From Epiperipatus broadwayi (taxonomy: Eukaryota; Onychophora; Udeonychophora; Euonychophora; Peripatidae): a DNA stretch of 64,000 nucleotides. The position numbers and the translations under genes are program-made. Shown in pieces: positions 26,339-38,579 of the stretch. The notes below the pieces were generated by a model. That model worked only from the letters and a program-made list of their open reading frames with translations. It was not told where the DNA came from and searched no databases. Within the stretch, counting starts at the first letter, position 1; every line of letters begins with the position of its first letter. The stretch lies in NCBI GenBank assembly GCA_028023455.1, contig JAQFVV010006337.1, positions 1,415,001 through 1,479,000 on the forward strand, read 5' to 3'.

Positions 26339-28287
26339 TGTATAACGGGACGATCCTTTTCAGGACTCGAGGAAGTCGCATCTAACTATAGTCGGACTTT
26401 GAGTCTTCTTATAGAATGCCATGGATGATGTGATTTAAAATACAATCCAATTCACTCCTCTATTAATAACCTCGTTACTCTCGGAATTCGAGCTCAGAGT
26501 AGAAATTGCAATCGACTCTCTTCAGGCATTTTCACAAATATCCCATAGTAATGATACATTTAGTATAAGCTATATATAATTTTTTTATAAATATTAAATC
26601 ACTAAGTTGATTTAACATATATATGCATGAGTATGTATATTTATAAATATTGGTTTTATAAAACGACTAAATAAAATAAACAAACGAGACCTGTTTAATT
26701 TTGAAATTAAGTTTAACACATTTTAATCAGTAATAAAAAACAAAATATTATCACATAAAAACATTAAAATTTAGAATTATAATCTGTGCTTATATACACT
26801 AATAAATTATTTAATATTCAAAAAATAATAATAATAATAATAATAATAATGTAATCATTTACATATATATATAATTTAAAATCATGCATATAATAAATAC
26901 ACATGACACATTATAAATCTACCTATTGTGTCATTAAAATAATTCAGTGTGTGTTGTATGTTTATATACGATAACATCCATTCACACTAGATTAATAATA
27001 GAATGTATTCTGATATTAGTTATGTATGTTTAAAAATATATTATGTTAATTGTCATGTAAGATTCAATTTGGAATATAATAAAACTTACTTCCAAATTGA
27101 AATAATTTAAAAACATTTACCTTAGTCAGCTGTCATTTCCATCAGAGTATAATATCAAAATATCAATATCTAAATTTTATTAAATAAATAAAAAAAAATA
27201 AAGTGTTCATCTTATCAGTTCTCCACTTTAATATACGAAGTAATTTTTCTAAGTAAATATAATTATCCACAAAGGAAATAAAGTTTAAGAGTTCTTAAAT
27301 TATACAATGAAGTAATCCAAGACGAGAAAGAATACGGTTTTATATCCCTCCTTAGACGAAATAAAATGATGATGAATGTTGAAACATAAAGTTCATTGAT
27401 CATCCTTCGAAGAGGCAATCCAGATATTCATTCTTTAAATATTTATGTAGTAAAATATTTAACATCTTCTTCAATATAATACTCCAATATTAAAGCAGCT
27501 TTTTAAATGAGAATTACGATGATTATATTTTAGGCATTGATTAAGTAGGAATAAATTTACATGTTTGGGTTTAAAACATCAGTAGAAATCCCTGGCATAA
27601 ATTATTTAGCCACAGAACATCTTTATAAATTTTTGTCTTCTTAAATATATTTTTTTTAAATTCATTTCGAAGACGTTGATAACTTTTAAAACCTTGTTAA
27701 TTACAATGATTATTTTCGTATAGTTCTTTATAATATTCAAAGGCAGTAAATTAATTACTTGAAGCAGGTTTTAAAATATTGAATCTTCTTTTTTTAATTT
27801 TTCTTAAATGTGTTCTAAATTCAAACACATTTAAATTTACAAATGTAGTTCTTGCCTTGATAACTAAATAGAAGATTATTGTTGTAACAATATTAGTTCG
27901 TTTTTATACTGGATTAATTTCAGCAAGCATATCACATAATCACGCTCACGCTCTATTGTTTAAAATATACAATTTGTAATGAACCCCAAACGTTTATTTC
28001 CTTTGTTTCATCTGATAAAAATGCAATGTTGACTTAAGGTTTTGTCAAATGTCAAGTTTTATATTAACAAAAAAAAAAAAATACTATTAGTTAGAAACAT
28101 TTTATTTATGTGTGTGTATATATAAACTAGAATTATTCATTTTTAGAATTATTCTTTTAATACTAACTAGTTTATATATATATATATATATAGCTGATAC
28201 ATGAAAAGCTTAAGATAGGTGTAAGTTATTTATATCTGTTGATTCGATATAGGCACAGTTAAATTCACAAAGAAACAAATTGTTTTA
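26339..28287 (-). repeat. 5' LTR of the Ty3/gypsy element
   Basis: Near-identical to 19611-21536. Terminus on the primer-site side is TG as printed (CA on the element strand), as expected. The outer end stops matching after TTGTTTTA at 28287 and does not end in CA, so the extreme outer end may have been lost or the match ends early. Confidence 0.9.
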
Positions 28288-30055
28288 TGTGAGGCTCATA
28301 TGGTACTCTCACACTTCAAAAACAATAAGAAAAAAGAAAGATTATGAGTGGAAACTATCAGCGATACATAAGTAACTGAAGTGTGGTGTAAAATTACAAA
28401 ATTATTATCATCATCATATCTAGAATATTAACATTTTTAACTTTATGAAAGTTGAAATCACCTGATAAATATAATTTCAAAAGAATGTATGAAGACAGAA
28501 AATAGAAAGACTAAACTGTAATGATTATTGAGATTACATCAGATAAAAGTTTTAAAAAATTCACAGAATATCATAAAATGAAATAAAAACTAGAAAGTCT
28601 ATAACAAAGGAATCTATAAATTGAGAAAAAATAATAATTACTTGTGAAAGTTGAACTCCAGAAAGATTTATAAAAATAAAAAAAATTGGGAAAGGTGGCT
28701 TCAACAAAATATTACTGTTGTAAAATGGCATCCATATATATATATATGAAAAGTTTTATCCTGTATTTGTATTCATGTATCATTCTCATGATCTGAATTT
28801 GAATCCAATGAGTAAAGATTTTTTTTTTCAAAAGCAGACCCAATTATTATTTAATGGCATCTAGCCATTTTTAGCAGGAAATAAACACCAAATCCTCCAT
28901 CAAACAGAAAATGGCTATTATCTTCTCCATTACTTTCTATAAAGGCATGATGGATAATACCTTGTCTACAGAGTAATTTAAATAAACAAAAATAAAAATG
29001 ATTATGTAAAAACTTAAAAAAACAGAAAATTGTAAAATTACCATAGCAACTAAGTGTTCTTTGTTCCTTTCTCAGTCACAAATTGATATTACAAAAGCAA
29101 GCAATTTTAAAAGTAAAGTCGATAAGGTGAGTTTTCTGAATTAATTTGCACTCAATGTGCAAAACTCTTTTATAACTGTGCCCACAACTTACATGTTAAA
29201 CCCCATAAACTAGGATTAAGTGAAAAATATCTTTAAAGCATATTCTCATCATTAAAAAATGATTTTTTCAAACTGAATACAAAATAAAAATTAACCAATT
29301 TAGGACAGTTTTGCACAACCAATTAGTTTTACAACTTAAATTTTATTAATATGACTTTTAAAATGTTGTTGCATCAACTGATTGCTTTTTTAATGGCAAT
29401 TAATAACCGAGAAGATATTAAACATTCTTACTGTGATAATGTCAGACTTTTATGTTTTCTTTTTTTATATATATAAAAAATAGATATTTATCAAATGGCA
29501 GACAATATTATTTCCCCCAAAAAAACTGCAAATCCCCCCCCCCCCAGATACATGATAGTTTGTGACTGATACAAAGAAACCCATTGAACATGTTGGAAAA
29601 TGAAAAGGTAATTAATAAGGTGAAATTCAGTTTGGATACTAAAATATAAAAAAAGGTTTAGAAAAATCACTAATACTGAAAAATATTATAATTCATCTTT
29701 GTGGAAGACCCCAAACATTTTTATTCTATCATCATTTCAATGACATTTCTTATAGCCATTTGTTATTTAAATAGTCATTTTAAATATGTACTCAAAACAA
29801 CAAATAGCTATTTATTCTTTTAACACTTTGTATTAAATGGATAAAGAAATAAACCTTGAAAAAAACAATCAAAAATTTTTTTTTAAAAAAAAGCAAACCA
29901 AACAAATCATTGTTATGTATTAATTATTTTTCATGTTTATGACTTCAAATGAATAATTTTATTATTAGTTTTAATTACAATTAAAACATTTTAAATATAA
30001 ATTAATATATATGATGATTAAAGACTACCGAAATGTTTAATAATTTTTCACAAAA
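28288..30055. other. A+T-rich spacer, no gene seen
   Basis: Small TA run near 28734 and a C run near 29537. A patch at 28850-28970 is slightly richer but not assignable. Confidence 0.45.
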
Positions 30056-30059
30056 GAAA

Positions 30060-30700
30060 AAAAAACTCTTATAATAATAAATTCTAGAAGATAACAATAA
30101 CAAATATTTTGGTCATACTACTAATATAGATAAAAATATAAGGAATGCAATTAATCATAGAATTAAACTGGGATAAAGTACTTTTGGTAAACACAAAACT
30201 TCATATTAAAAAGAAATATCCTTGTTGATTTGAAAAGAAATTTTTTAATAAATATGTTTCATTAATTCTTACATATGAATATGAAATTTGGACACTTAAG
30301 AGAACAATAATATGAGTCTTCAGATGATGCGATGAAATATGAAGAGATATAAGTTGAAATTAATAAGAAGGAACTGAAAGCAAAATATGTGAATGAGAGA
30401 ACAAATAGATGTCATTAGAAAAAAATTTAGACAAAGTAGATCTAAGCTGAACATATTGATAGAAGTGATAATAATAGACATTTAAAATCTTAACTGAATT
30501 CCAAAAGATTGTAAAAAATATAAAAATAGACTCCATGTGAGATGAAGGGATGAAATAAGAGAGTTTTCTAGACAAGGAAAAGAGATATCAAGGATGAGAA
30601 ACTTGATTAAACTTGGATATACTTTCATCCTGCAGTGAACTGCTAATAGTTCAAAATGATGCTGATGAAATAAAAATGATAAATAAATGAAAATGTTTAT
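30060..30700 (+). pseudogene. 3' piece of an RTE-type LINE reverse transcriptase
   Basis: Plus-strand translation, across several stops, follows the end of RTE/BovB-type ORF2 proteins. KYFGHTTNIDKNI and INHRIKLG near 30095-30170 match the post-catalytic Y.LG..I...I..RIK.GW segment. An EIFNKYV/LTYEYEIWTL-like stretch near 30240-30300 matches the F..CV.P.LTYG.E.W block. RLHVR-RDEIREF near 30530-30570 and FILQ-TANS near 30630-30650 match the C terminus, where the family has W at the two stop positions (TGG to TGA). A run of TGATG/ATAAATGA follows. 5'-truncated as usual for LINEs. Open frames on the opposite strand here are shadows. Confidence 0.72.
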
Positions 30701-30823
30701 CATTAAAAAGTGAATCAATTTAAATTAAAAATAGAAGTTCTAAGCTGCTTTAATTTCAAAACATATTTTCCTTTCATTGTAGAAAATAAGAAAAGTAAAA
30801 TCTGATTTAAAATTATAAGAAAT

Positions 30824-30953
30824 AATCTTACTGATGTTATAAGTTTGAATGATTTACAACCAATGAATTTTTGCACAATACATAAAATTAATCTTACTGA
30901 TGTTATAAATTTGAATGATTTACAACCAATGAATTTTTGCACAATACATAAAA
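30824..30953. repeat. 66-bp tandem duplication
   Basis: Two nearly identical copies starting AATCTTACTGATGTTATAA at 30824 and 30890, differing at a position or two. The period is a multiple of three, so a minus-strand open frame crosses it with a 22-residue repeat; I see no sign that this is coding. Confidence 0.9.
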
Positions 30954-31440
30954 TGACTATACCACAGAAATATTATTAAACAGTATGTGGCAGGGAGGAA
31001 TAAAATGAAGATATTCAAACCATACATTGGATGCACCATTTGTGGCAGTATCAGTGTAGGTATATTTAATTAAAACAAAAAAAAAATATGTTGCCAATCT
31101 TCAAATTTCATCTAAACTAGAAAAGTTTACAGATCAACAGGGTTTAATTAAACAATTAAATTCTAAGCATAATCTGATAAATTGAATTTATCATGAATAT
31201 CAGCTATAGCTTTAAAAGTATAGCACTATCAACATCACACAACCAATCCATCAACCCTGCCACATATTCATATATTCCATAATGCTAATTGTTTCACACA
31301 GATGATCAAACACTTTAAATTTTAACAAAATGAAATTATTTTAATAAAATAAAATAATAGTGAATACTAACAAGGGTTTGGATATGGCATAAATGAACAT
31401 TTTATGATATATATAATATATCTAATAAAAAATACAAACA
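30954..31440. other. A+T-rich spacer, no gene seen
   Basis: Nothing recognised. Confidence 0.5.
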
Positions 31441-31443
31441 TAC

Positions 31444-31548
<105 letters not shown>

Positions 31549-31839
31549 GAATATTTATAATGTAATTTCTTCAATTTTAAAAAACCACAATTAAATCTAA
31601 GTAGTAGTAAATTTTAAATTGTGCTTTACACAAAAAAGTGAAGCTTATTATTATTAGAAAAGAATTATATGGCTAAGCACTTTCAGAGAATTTAAGTCTC
31701 CATATTCATAGCCTATTTTAAACGAAGATTAGTGGTAATTTATGCAAAATTTTCTTTCATTCATTTATTTAATGTACAATTCCACAGCACTATAGGACAA
31801 TTATAGATTGCACAAAAACATATACTACTGCATATACCC

Positions 31840-32106
<267 letters not shown>

Positions 32107-32640
32107 TACAAATAAAAAAAAAATAAAAAAAGATACCATATATGTCACCACTGTAACAAATTAAATATTATACTTTTAACAAAAACCCCATTATAATTTT
32201 TATCATTTAAATTGAAATAGTTACTATTGCAAAAATATTTATTATAAAAGTCCAATATCCGAAACAATGGAGAACATTTAAGAGTATCTGAGTAACAAGT
32301 TTTAACTTTTTTCTCAACTCAAAAAAATAATAAATTTGCATATGATTTTACACATTATTTTAAAGGGTAACACAAGAAAAAAATATTCCCTGCATACATA
32401 TAGGAGATTGTTTCTAGATTACTTCAGAGTATTCTATTTGTGTTCCTACAGATGAGACATTTTCTTCCTTGATCAATTGTTGCAGTTAACTTGAGTTTTA
32501 TTACTCTAACTTTCTTTTTTTACTTTTATATAATTTCCAATTTTATACATAATATTGAAAGGAAGTATCTGCTGTTTATCAGTTATCTCTATAATAAAAA
32601 AAAACATGGGCATTTAAAGTTAATGCTGGTCTACTGGTAA
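32107..32640. other. A+T-rich spacer, no gene seen
   Basis: Nothing recognised. Confidence 0.5.
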
Positions 32641-32642
32641 GT

Positions 32643-32858
32643 TTAAAATAGGCTTCTGTTAGACAGGCTAAATATTTCCATCTGGGTATGTTTCAAGGCA
32701 AGCTTACATTTTGGCAGATTGGTACAGTTGTTGTCACTTGTTACGTCATGCTCCTTTCGTAACTTCTCAATAACACGGTGAATTTTTCCCATAATGAGAG
32801 GATTTGTGGTCTTTAACAGCTTTGTACAACAATATTGCCCATTTATTATTTTTAACTT
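32643..32858 (-). other. Unassigned open stretch, candidate exon or pseudogene
   Basis: A 71-codon stop-free frame on minus, ending in TAA, in a patch richer in G+C than its surroundings. The translation has balanced composition, unlike chance A+T frames. It contains GQYCCTKLLKTTNPLIMG, then an amphipathic HRVIEKLRKEH, and a Cys-containing CTNLPKC. An internal Met precedes GKIHRV. No convincing splice acceptor lies at its start: no pyrimidine tract before the AG. I do not recognise the family. It may be a host exon, a pseudogene, or part of an unidentified transposon. Confidence 0.35.
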
Positions 32859-32879
32859 CTACTTGCTTTGCTAACTATT

Positions 32880-33290
32880 TATCATTGTTTTCACTAGGAT
32901 GGATTTAACTGACAATTGCTTTCTTCCAAAAGTCAATCTGATCTGTTTTTTTTTTAAAGTTATGGTTTAAATACCTTCTCAACCAAGGTGAAATAAAATC
33001 GTACAACAAATATATATTATATATATATATTAATTTCACTGCAACTGGCTATTTTTCAAAAAATCAATCATTTAATATGACACATTAAGTTAATTATCAT
33101 TATTTAATTTACAAATCTAAAAACAAAATAACCCTATTATAAAGCAAAATATGATTTCTATACTTTTTTTTTTAACTAATTTTATTTTAATAAAGAAAAT
33201 GCTCATTTATGTTGCAGGACTACACAAATTTATTTAATCAATTTAAATGCCTCCCCTTCCCAAAATCAACCTAAGATGCTAATTAACAGC
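32880..33290. other. A+T-rich spacer, no gene seen
   Basis: Nothing recognised; TA run near 33015-33030. Confidence 0.5.
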
Positions 33291-33300
33291 AAGCTCTCCT

Positions 33301-34810
33301 ATGCTAACATTACACAGGCAGACCTTAGTGAGCCTAATGTTATGGCATGGGAAGCTTCAAAAAAATCACAAAGATTTATTCTATTTATTTGATGAAGAGG
33401 TTGAGGAAAACTTAACTGATATTTGTAGAAATCCCAACACTCTCAATCTAAATCTGGAGCAAAAGGAAATTGACTTAATAGTAAACAGATTTAATAATAA
33501 TATTCCTCCCCAATTACATAAATCATTTCTTAATTTCACAGTGAAAACACCTCAATCTTAGCTGTCACCAACACTTCTTGTGATCTATTTAAATTCCCAA
33601 TAAATGAACTATATTACGTGATAACAAAGAAAAAATGATGGAACCTGAGTCATAAAATTTTGCAACATCCCAATAATCGATACATGATAATTGAGTTCAA
33701 CAATCCAACTTACAAATTAATCTTCCAAAAATCCTCAAATATCTTGATGGGAAAATTATTTTGAATATTAACATGAATTGTCCTACAATCTTGTCAGACA
33801 AAATAAGGAATTGTTAGCTTAAATTCAGGGGAAGTGACTTGCAGCAAATACTCAGGCCCTATGGCAAAGAAACAAATTTTAGATATCAACTGATTAAGGG
33901 CATAGACCTTCCAGTTTATTTGAATACTGCCTTCTTTGATCTTTCACTGAATAAGGAATCAAACCCCAATGACATTCCTAATCTCGACTATGTGGACACT
34001 TCCCCTCTTGTCATTACCTCCCATGGCATTCCTCCACAGTGTTTCTTCTGCCACTGCAGAGGCCACTTAGTGAGAGACTGCCCAGCCACATTGCAAAAGA
34101 ATTAAAAGCAAAACTCACCTCTGTAACTCTGGTCCAGTGATGCAGACTGTGGAGACACCCATTTCCAAGCCTGACTTTGTAGCATCTGAAGCAATGGAAA
34201 GCTCTGCTTGTCCTCTAAGTTCTCCGGTGGTCTTTTCAGCATCTGAGGCAGTGGAAAACTCCACATCTCCTTTATTGTCTCCTGTTGATAAGGTTGGCCC
34301 TGATGCTTTACCTTCTCCTGCACTCTTTATATGTGCATTGTATGAGTCTTTGGGTCAGCATGTTTGGTCATGGAGGAGATTTCTCTTTTGCCTCTGCCCA
34401 ACAAAAGGAAGGCAAATGAACAGAATATGCATTCCAAATCTTCAGTGAACAAATTATGCTCAAAAAAAATGAATAACAATAGGATAGACTCCTCAGACAC
34501 CCAATATCTTATTCCCCAGCATCCTGGGAAAAAACAAAAGCCTATTCCTAAGGCAGATAATCAAAGAAGCAGTTGTGAATTACCCAATAAAGATATAAAC
34601 AAACCTTGCCAAACCCCTGTTCCAATTAAGGATATTAAATTAAAGCTATCTAAGGCCTCCAAAACATTGAATGTTGAACCAAAATCTATTGAAGGCGTGC
34701 ATTACAAAGAGTCTAGGGAAGGGATCTCTTGCCAGACTGTGGATTTCTTCCATGGATGGCTTGCGATCCAGAATACCAAAAGCAAAAGCTGGTATACATC
34801 CTCTTAGCAG
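33301..34810 (+). pseudogene. LINE ORF1 (RNA-binding, CCHC) remnant
   Basis: ORF1 proteins coat the element RNA. The frame at 33301-33561 opens it (LFYLFDEEVEENL). The frame at 33839-34105 has a region like a non-canonical RRM (LQQILRPYGKETNF, then FFDLSLNKESNPNDIP). It then has CFFCHCRGHLVRDCP, a CCHC-type zinc knuckle lying about 35 residues downstream of that region. The same order of motifs appears in the minus-strand LINE at 57.8-58.3 kb, so the two belong to one superfamily. The continuation at 34137-34448 and 34364-34807 is Ser/Pro/Lys-rich. It holds a 57-bp (19-residue) duplication starting AGCATCTGA at 34181 and 34238. Between 33561 and 33839 the frame is broken by stops. Confidence 0.75.
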
Positions 34811-34879
34811 GACCAGTAGTTGCTGAGTATGTGTTCACACATTCAAAAACTCATTCAATCATTTCCAAATTATCACCAA

Positions 34880-35640
34880 TTGTCCAATAAATACACAATA
34901 ATTACCTGGTTTAAGTAATGCCACAGGAAGTTCAATATAGCGGGACTTAATATAAGGGGGCCAAATTCCCTGAATAGAGAGGATGCATTGGCCAAATGGT
35001 TTAAGCAATACTCGCCACATATCATATGATTCTCTGAGACCAAATTGCACCAATTCTCAACTCCAAAATCCTGAGCCTTCTTGGCAATCTGGGATATTTC
35101 ATCACTAGGTTTCTCCTTCATCTGCTGCTGGAGTGGCAATCTTTATCTCCAATAGTAGCCCATTTGAATCTTTTAAAAATTAACTATATAAACCCACATA
35201 ATTATTGCCACCTTATTCCACAAGGCCTTCACTTTAAACATAATTTATGTGTAACTCTATGGAAATGAATTACTAACTCAACAGATAATCCAACAGATTA
35301 ACATCACATGCTTCCAACCCTTATCCGATGATTTTCCTCAGGGACTTTAACACCTCCTACTCGGAATTTACAGCCAAATATTTACATCATCTTAATACCA
35401 GATTCATGAGTCAAGGGATGCTTACCTCCAAATGCCTTTTTCTTCTATACAAGAAGGTATACCTCTCTCATAGACCTAATCTACTATACACCTGATCTAC
35501 ACTTTCTGATCGACACCTCTCTCATAGACCTAATCTACTATACACCTGATCTACACTTTCTGATCGACACCTCACTCCAACCTATAGCCATTTCTGACCA
35601 TTGGCATTATCCCTTAAACTATCTCTAAATCTTTAGTCAT
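34880..35640 (+). pseudogene. LINE AP-type endonuclease domain remnant
   Basis: Nicks target DNA to prime reverse transcription. Plus-strand translation gives IAGLNIRGPNS near 34938, the start block of LINE endonucleases (N.RG...), then KWFKQYSPHII. Near 35400-35450 another frame gives NTRFMSQGMLTS. SLIDLIYYTPDLHF precedes PIAISDHWHY at about 35585-35610, the terminal S.ID...SDH block with the active-site His. The SLIDLIYY segment is doubled by an exact 54-bp tandem duplication. Several stops; not functional. Minus-strand frames at 34859-35139 are shadows. Confidence 0.75.
35461..35568. repeat. 54-bp exact tandem duplication in the endonuclease region
   Basis: ACCTCTCTCATAGACC starts at 35461 and again at 35515; the copies appear identical. 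The unit is in frame (18 codons) and duplicates the S-x-ID block. Confidence 0.95.
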
Positions 35641-36179
35641 GCAATATTCCAGGTCTGAGCACAACCACGAGAATCCTTCTCAAATTCACATTGCTTGAAG
35701 CCATAGCCTCTGAGGCATACATATATTTTCACAAAATTCATATCCTTTCTCTGCCACCGGTCGATGCCTGGTTTGCCTTCATCCATATTTTAATGTCACT
35801 GATCTCAAACTATACATCACATAACAAAGGGCCATCTCCACTCCTGATGGAACTTGAATCACTCAACAACTCTCTTAAAAATCTTCCCCTTGATACAATC
35901 CCTATAGAATCCATCATCAACCTGAAATCCCAATACAAGAATAAACAGTTGATTTTGGCAGAAATCAAAAATTTTTTTGAGTCAGTCCCACAATTGGTCC
36001 AGGGATTACATTAGGTGGGCTCTGGGCCAAGAGACAAGAAACCCACTCATATTATGGTTGGAAATAACCTTTATTCAGGATCTACATACTTCTAATTTTT
36101 CATTCTTCAGGTAAAAGTTCTCCACCCATGTACCTGACTCCAAACAGGACTCACCTTGGGATTCTTCACCCTTTGACCA

Positions 36180-37890
36180 TGGCATTTTGGAAGGAAATGT
36201 TCTGACTAAATTAACCTCAATGCCTGAAAGGACTCATCCAGGGCTCCATGCAATTTTCCATTTCCTATTGCTACACCTGTCTAAATTCTTGGTTCCTATC
36301 ATGTACAACTTAATTAACCACATTTCTTCCAGTGTCCGTGACATCGGTGTCTTTATCCGTGACATCGGTGTCTTTATCCCATAGGGATGGTGCCATTTCT
36401 AAGGTGTGATGTAATTCCTTCTCTACTGGAGAATCTGCGGCCCATCTCTATGACCCCAATGATGGTCAATGTCATTGAATCTATTATCAAGGACAAAATT
36501 CAAAACAAGATTCTTTCCTTTATTTCGCAATATCAATTTGCAAAAAAAGGCAGCTCAACCACAAATGCTATCTATCTTTTTAAAATAAATATTGACCAAA
36601 TCAGATCTTCCAGGCAATTTAGACTGGTGGTTGTGTAGCTTGGCATTGTAGCTGCTTTTGATTCTATCCAACTCAATACTCTTTTAAACTTACTTGGTGA
36701 ACATGATATTTCTACTGGAATCATAAATATTAATAGAAACCTCCTCTACAATCGTGAAGTGAGCATCTCTGAATGGGAAGCTTTCTCCCCATTCTACACC
36801 ACATCCTCCATTCCATAGTGCTCTCCTCTTGAGCACCTGTTTTTCATCACTAACCTCAACCCTCTGCTTCTTTAAATTGAGAGATCTCTTCCTGGCAGTC
36901 ATATCCCAATTTTAAGTACATCAATTCATCATATCACCTATATGGATGACTTGGTCATTTTCCTTCCATCAAAAAAATTAATTCCCAGACTTTTATCAAT
37001 ACTTAAAGAATTCTCTGATCAATACAGCCTCCAGTTTAATATAGCCAAGTCATCTGCCTGATATATATATTCAGGTAAAATCATTCCAGGCCCATTTGCA
37101 GTGAAGCCTCAGAACTTCTTGGGCTTCCCTATATTTGAATCCACTTCTGCCATGAGGAGATCTATCCAAGGAAAGCTACTTCAATCCACACAGAAAATCA
37201 CATCCTCCCTATCCAAAGTTTACATGTCCATGTTCACCAAGTCCTCCCTTATCAATATACTAATATTCCATAGAATATCCTATTTCACCCTAGTAGTCAA
37301 TTTTACCAAAGCCTTCATCAGGAAGATACACAAGATGTGCACTGATCTGATTAGAGTAAACAAAAGTGCAACCATAAGCTTGAGAAATCTACAGAAACAT
37401 ACAAAACTCAATGAATTATACCTACATTCTATAGATACTTTTATATTTCAATGTTCCTACAATTCTTTCCACAGGATATGTCTGCAGTATCCCAACTACT
37501 CACCTTCCAGGGAGGTCATTCACACAGATACATCTCCCCCTATTAGAACTGATTGGCTGGCCACCCTAACATGTCATTTCCAAACATACTATGCTTCCTA
37601 ACAAATTGTCCTCTATGAAAATCAAGTTCTGGGATATATACTACATCCTTAATCCCGATGTTTCTGCAGGATCTACTCTCCCCAGACGTAATAACCATTT
37701 GCAAATCAAGAAATTTAAGTGATGGTTCCTTGAACCCAAATATTTTGATTTTCTGATGAAGATAAATATTAATGCCTTGCTTACTAAACACTTTCTGGTA
37801 AATCGCCGAGAATTCTCTAACATAGAGTTCACTTGCTTACTATGCCTCAGAGAGGATGAAATTTCTCTTCACCTCCTCTGCCACTGTTTC
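36180..37890 (+). pseudogene. LINE reverse transcriptase remnant
   Basis: Motifs in order on plus: MPERTHPGLHAIF near 36220 (the PG.DG..A.F region); LRPISMTPMMVNVIE near 36435; QYQFAKKGSSTTNAI near 36527 (Q.GF..G.ST..AI); AAFDSIQLNTLL near 36651 with the first catalytic Asp; YMDD at 36939-36950, followed by LVIFLP, with both remaining Asp residues. NFLGFPI near 37112 matches the K.LG thumb block. A 166-codon frame (37101-37601) continues the thumb region. At 37833-37886 CLLCLREDEISLHLLCHC is the Cys/His motif common near LINE C termini. Stops (for example after RLVVV at 36638 and around 36820) and frameshifts inactivate it. Confidence 0.85.
36337..36379. repeat. 21-bp tandem duplication
   Basis: CGTGACATCGGTGTCTTTATC occurs twice in a row at 36337 and 36358, in frame within the RT region. 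Confidence 0.95.
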
Positions 37891-38579
37891 CCTTCACCCC
37901 TACAGAGTCCTTATAGCCTCCATATTAAATAACAATCGCCTGCTCTGTCGACTCTCATTGACAATATACTATGTGAATCCATCCCGGAGATACAATTAAC
38001 AACATTTGTACTGTTCTCACTATGGTACAAGCAGTGCAGTCTCACCTTTAATCATGCACTGGAGCATCCGCTTGAGCTATATATTAACAAAATAGAAATA
38101 ATTTGGAAAAGGGACCAGAATTTCCCCCCCTCTTACATCTACGATTCTACATGGAGGTTATTGATTTGGCTCCCAAAAAATGATCACTTTCACTCCTGAA
38201 TAGAAAGCTCCTACCCTGGAGAGTGATTTGAGGCTGAATGGCCTGCATCCCTTTGTGATGACTCACTTTGCTCTTCATGATTATTGCCCAGACCCTGAGT
38301 TTTATGGAAGTAACCTCCAATATGAAGGGTCAATTTGGTCATACAAAGCATGGACAAAGGATTAGAGCTATTGTTGAACTGTAAAAGACATGCAAGTGTG
38401 GTCACCTATCAACAAGATACTATTCCAGACTCGTTCCTTGCTGATATGCTTCATATTAGTCCTTTTAGCCGGTGTCAAGCAAGATATCAATATTGAACAT
38501 TCATCCCCCTGATTATCATGTTTAACTGTTATCATGTGTTGTAACCAAATCTCTGAATAAAAACATTCTATATATATAT

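Larger units (their letters stand above)
19609..28287 (-). mobile_element. Ty3/gypsy-type LTR retrotransposon, whole element
   Basis: Two ~1.93-kb direct repeats flank a ~4.8-kb interior whose coding strand is minus. Reading on minus: 5' LTR (28287-26339), Lys-tRNA-type primer site, gag-like/protease ORF, RT and RNase H, integrase, then a non-coding 3' region and 3' LTR (21536-19611). The order PR-RT-RH-IN is that of Ty3/gypsy rather than Ty1/copia. The LTRs differ by roughly two dozen substitutions and small indels by eye, so the insertion is fairly young, yet pol carries several frameshifts. Outer-end target-site duplications were not found: left flank ATAATCTTC and right flank TGTGAGGCTC do not match. 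Confidence 0.9.
33300..38575 (+). mobile_element. LINE retrotransposon, nearly full length, dead
   Basis: About 5.3 kb, distinctly richer in G+C than its flanks. In order on plus: an ORF1 with zinc knuckle, an AP-type endonuclease, a reverse transcriptase with YMDD, and a C-terminal Cys/His motif. It ends with CTCTGAATAAAAAC and a TA run at 38550-38580. This order is that of Jockey/I/CR1-like LINEs. Stops and frameshifts throughout; at least three internal tandem duplications (57, 54 and 21 bp). The 5' boundary near 33300 is approximate. Confidence 0.85.

Noticed and set aside
30360-30942. Three overlapping minus-strand open frames
   Set aside because: Antisense to the RTE-type LINE fragment and the 66-bp duplication; no independent support.
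34102-35139. Minus-strand open frames of 64-88 codons
   Set aside because: Antisense to the better-supported LINE ORF1 and endonuclease on plus.
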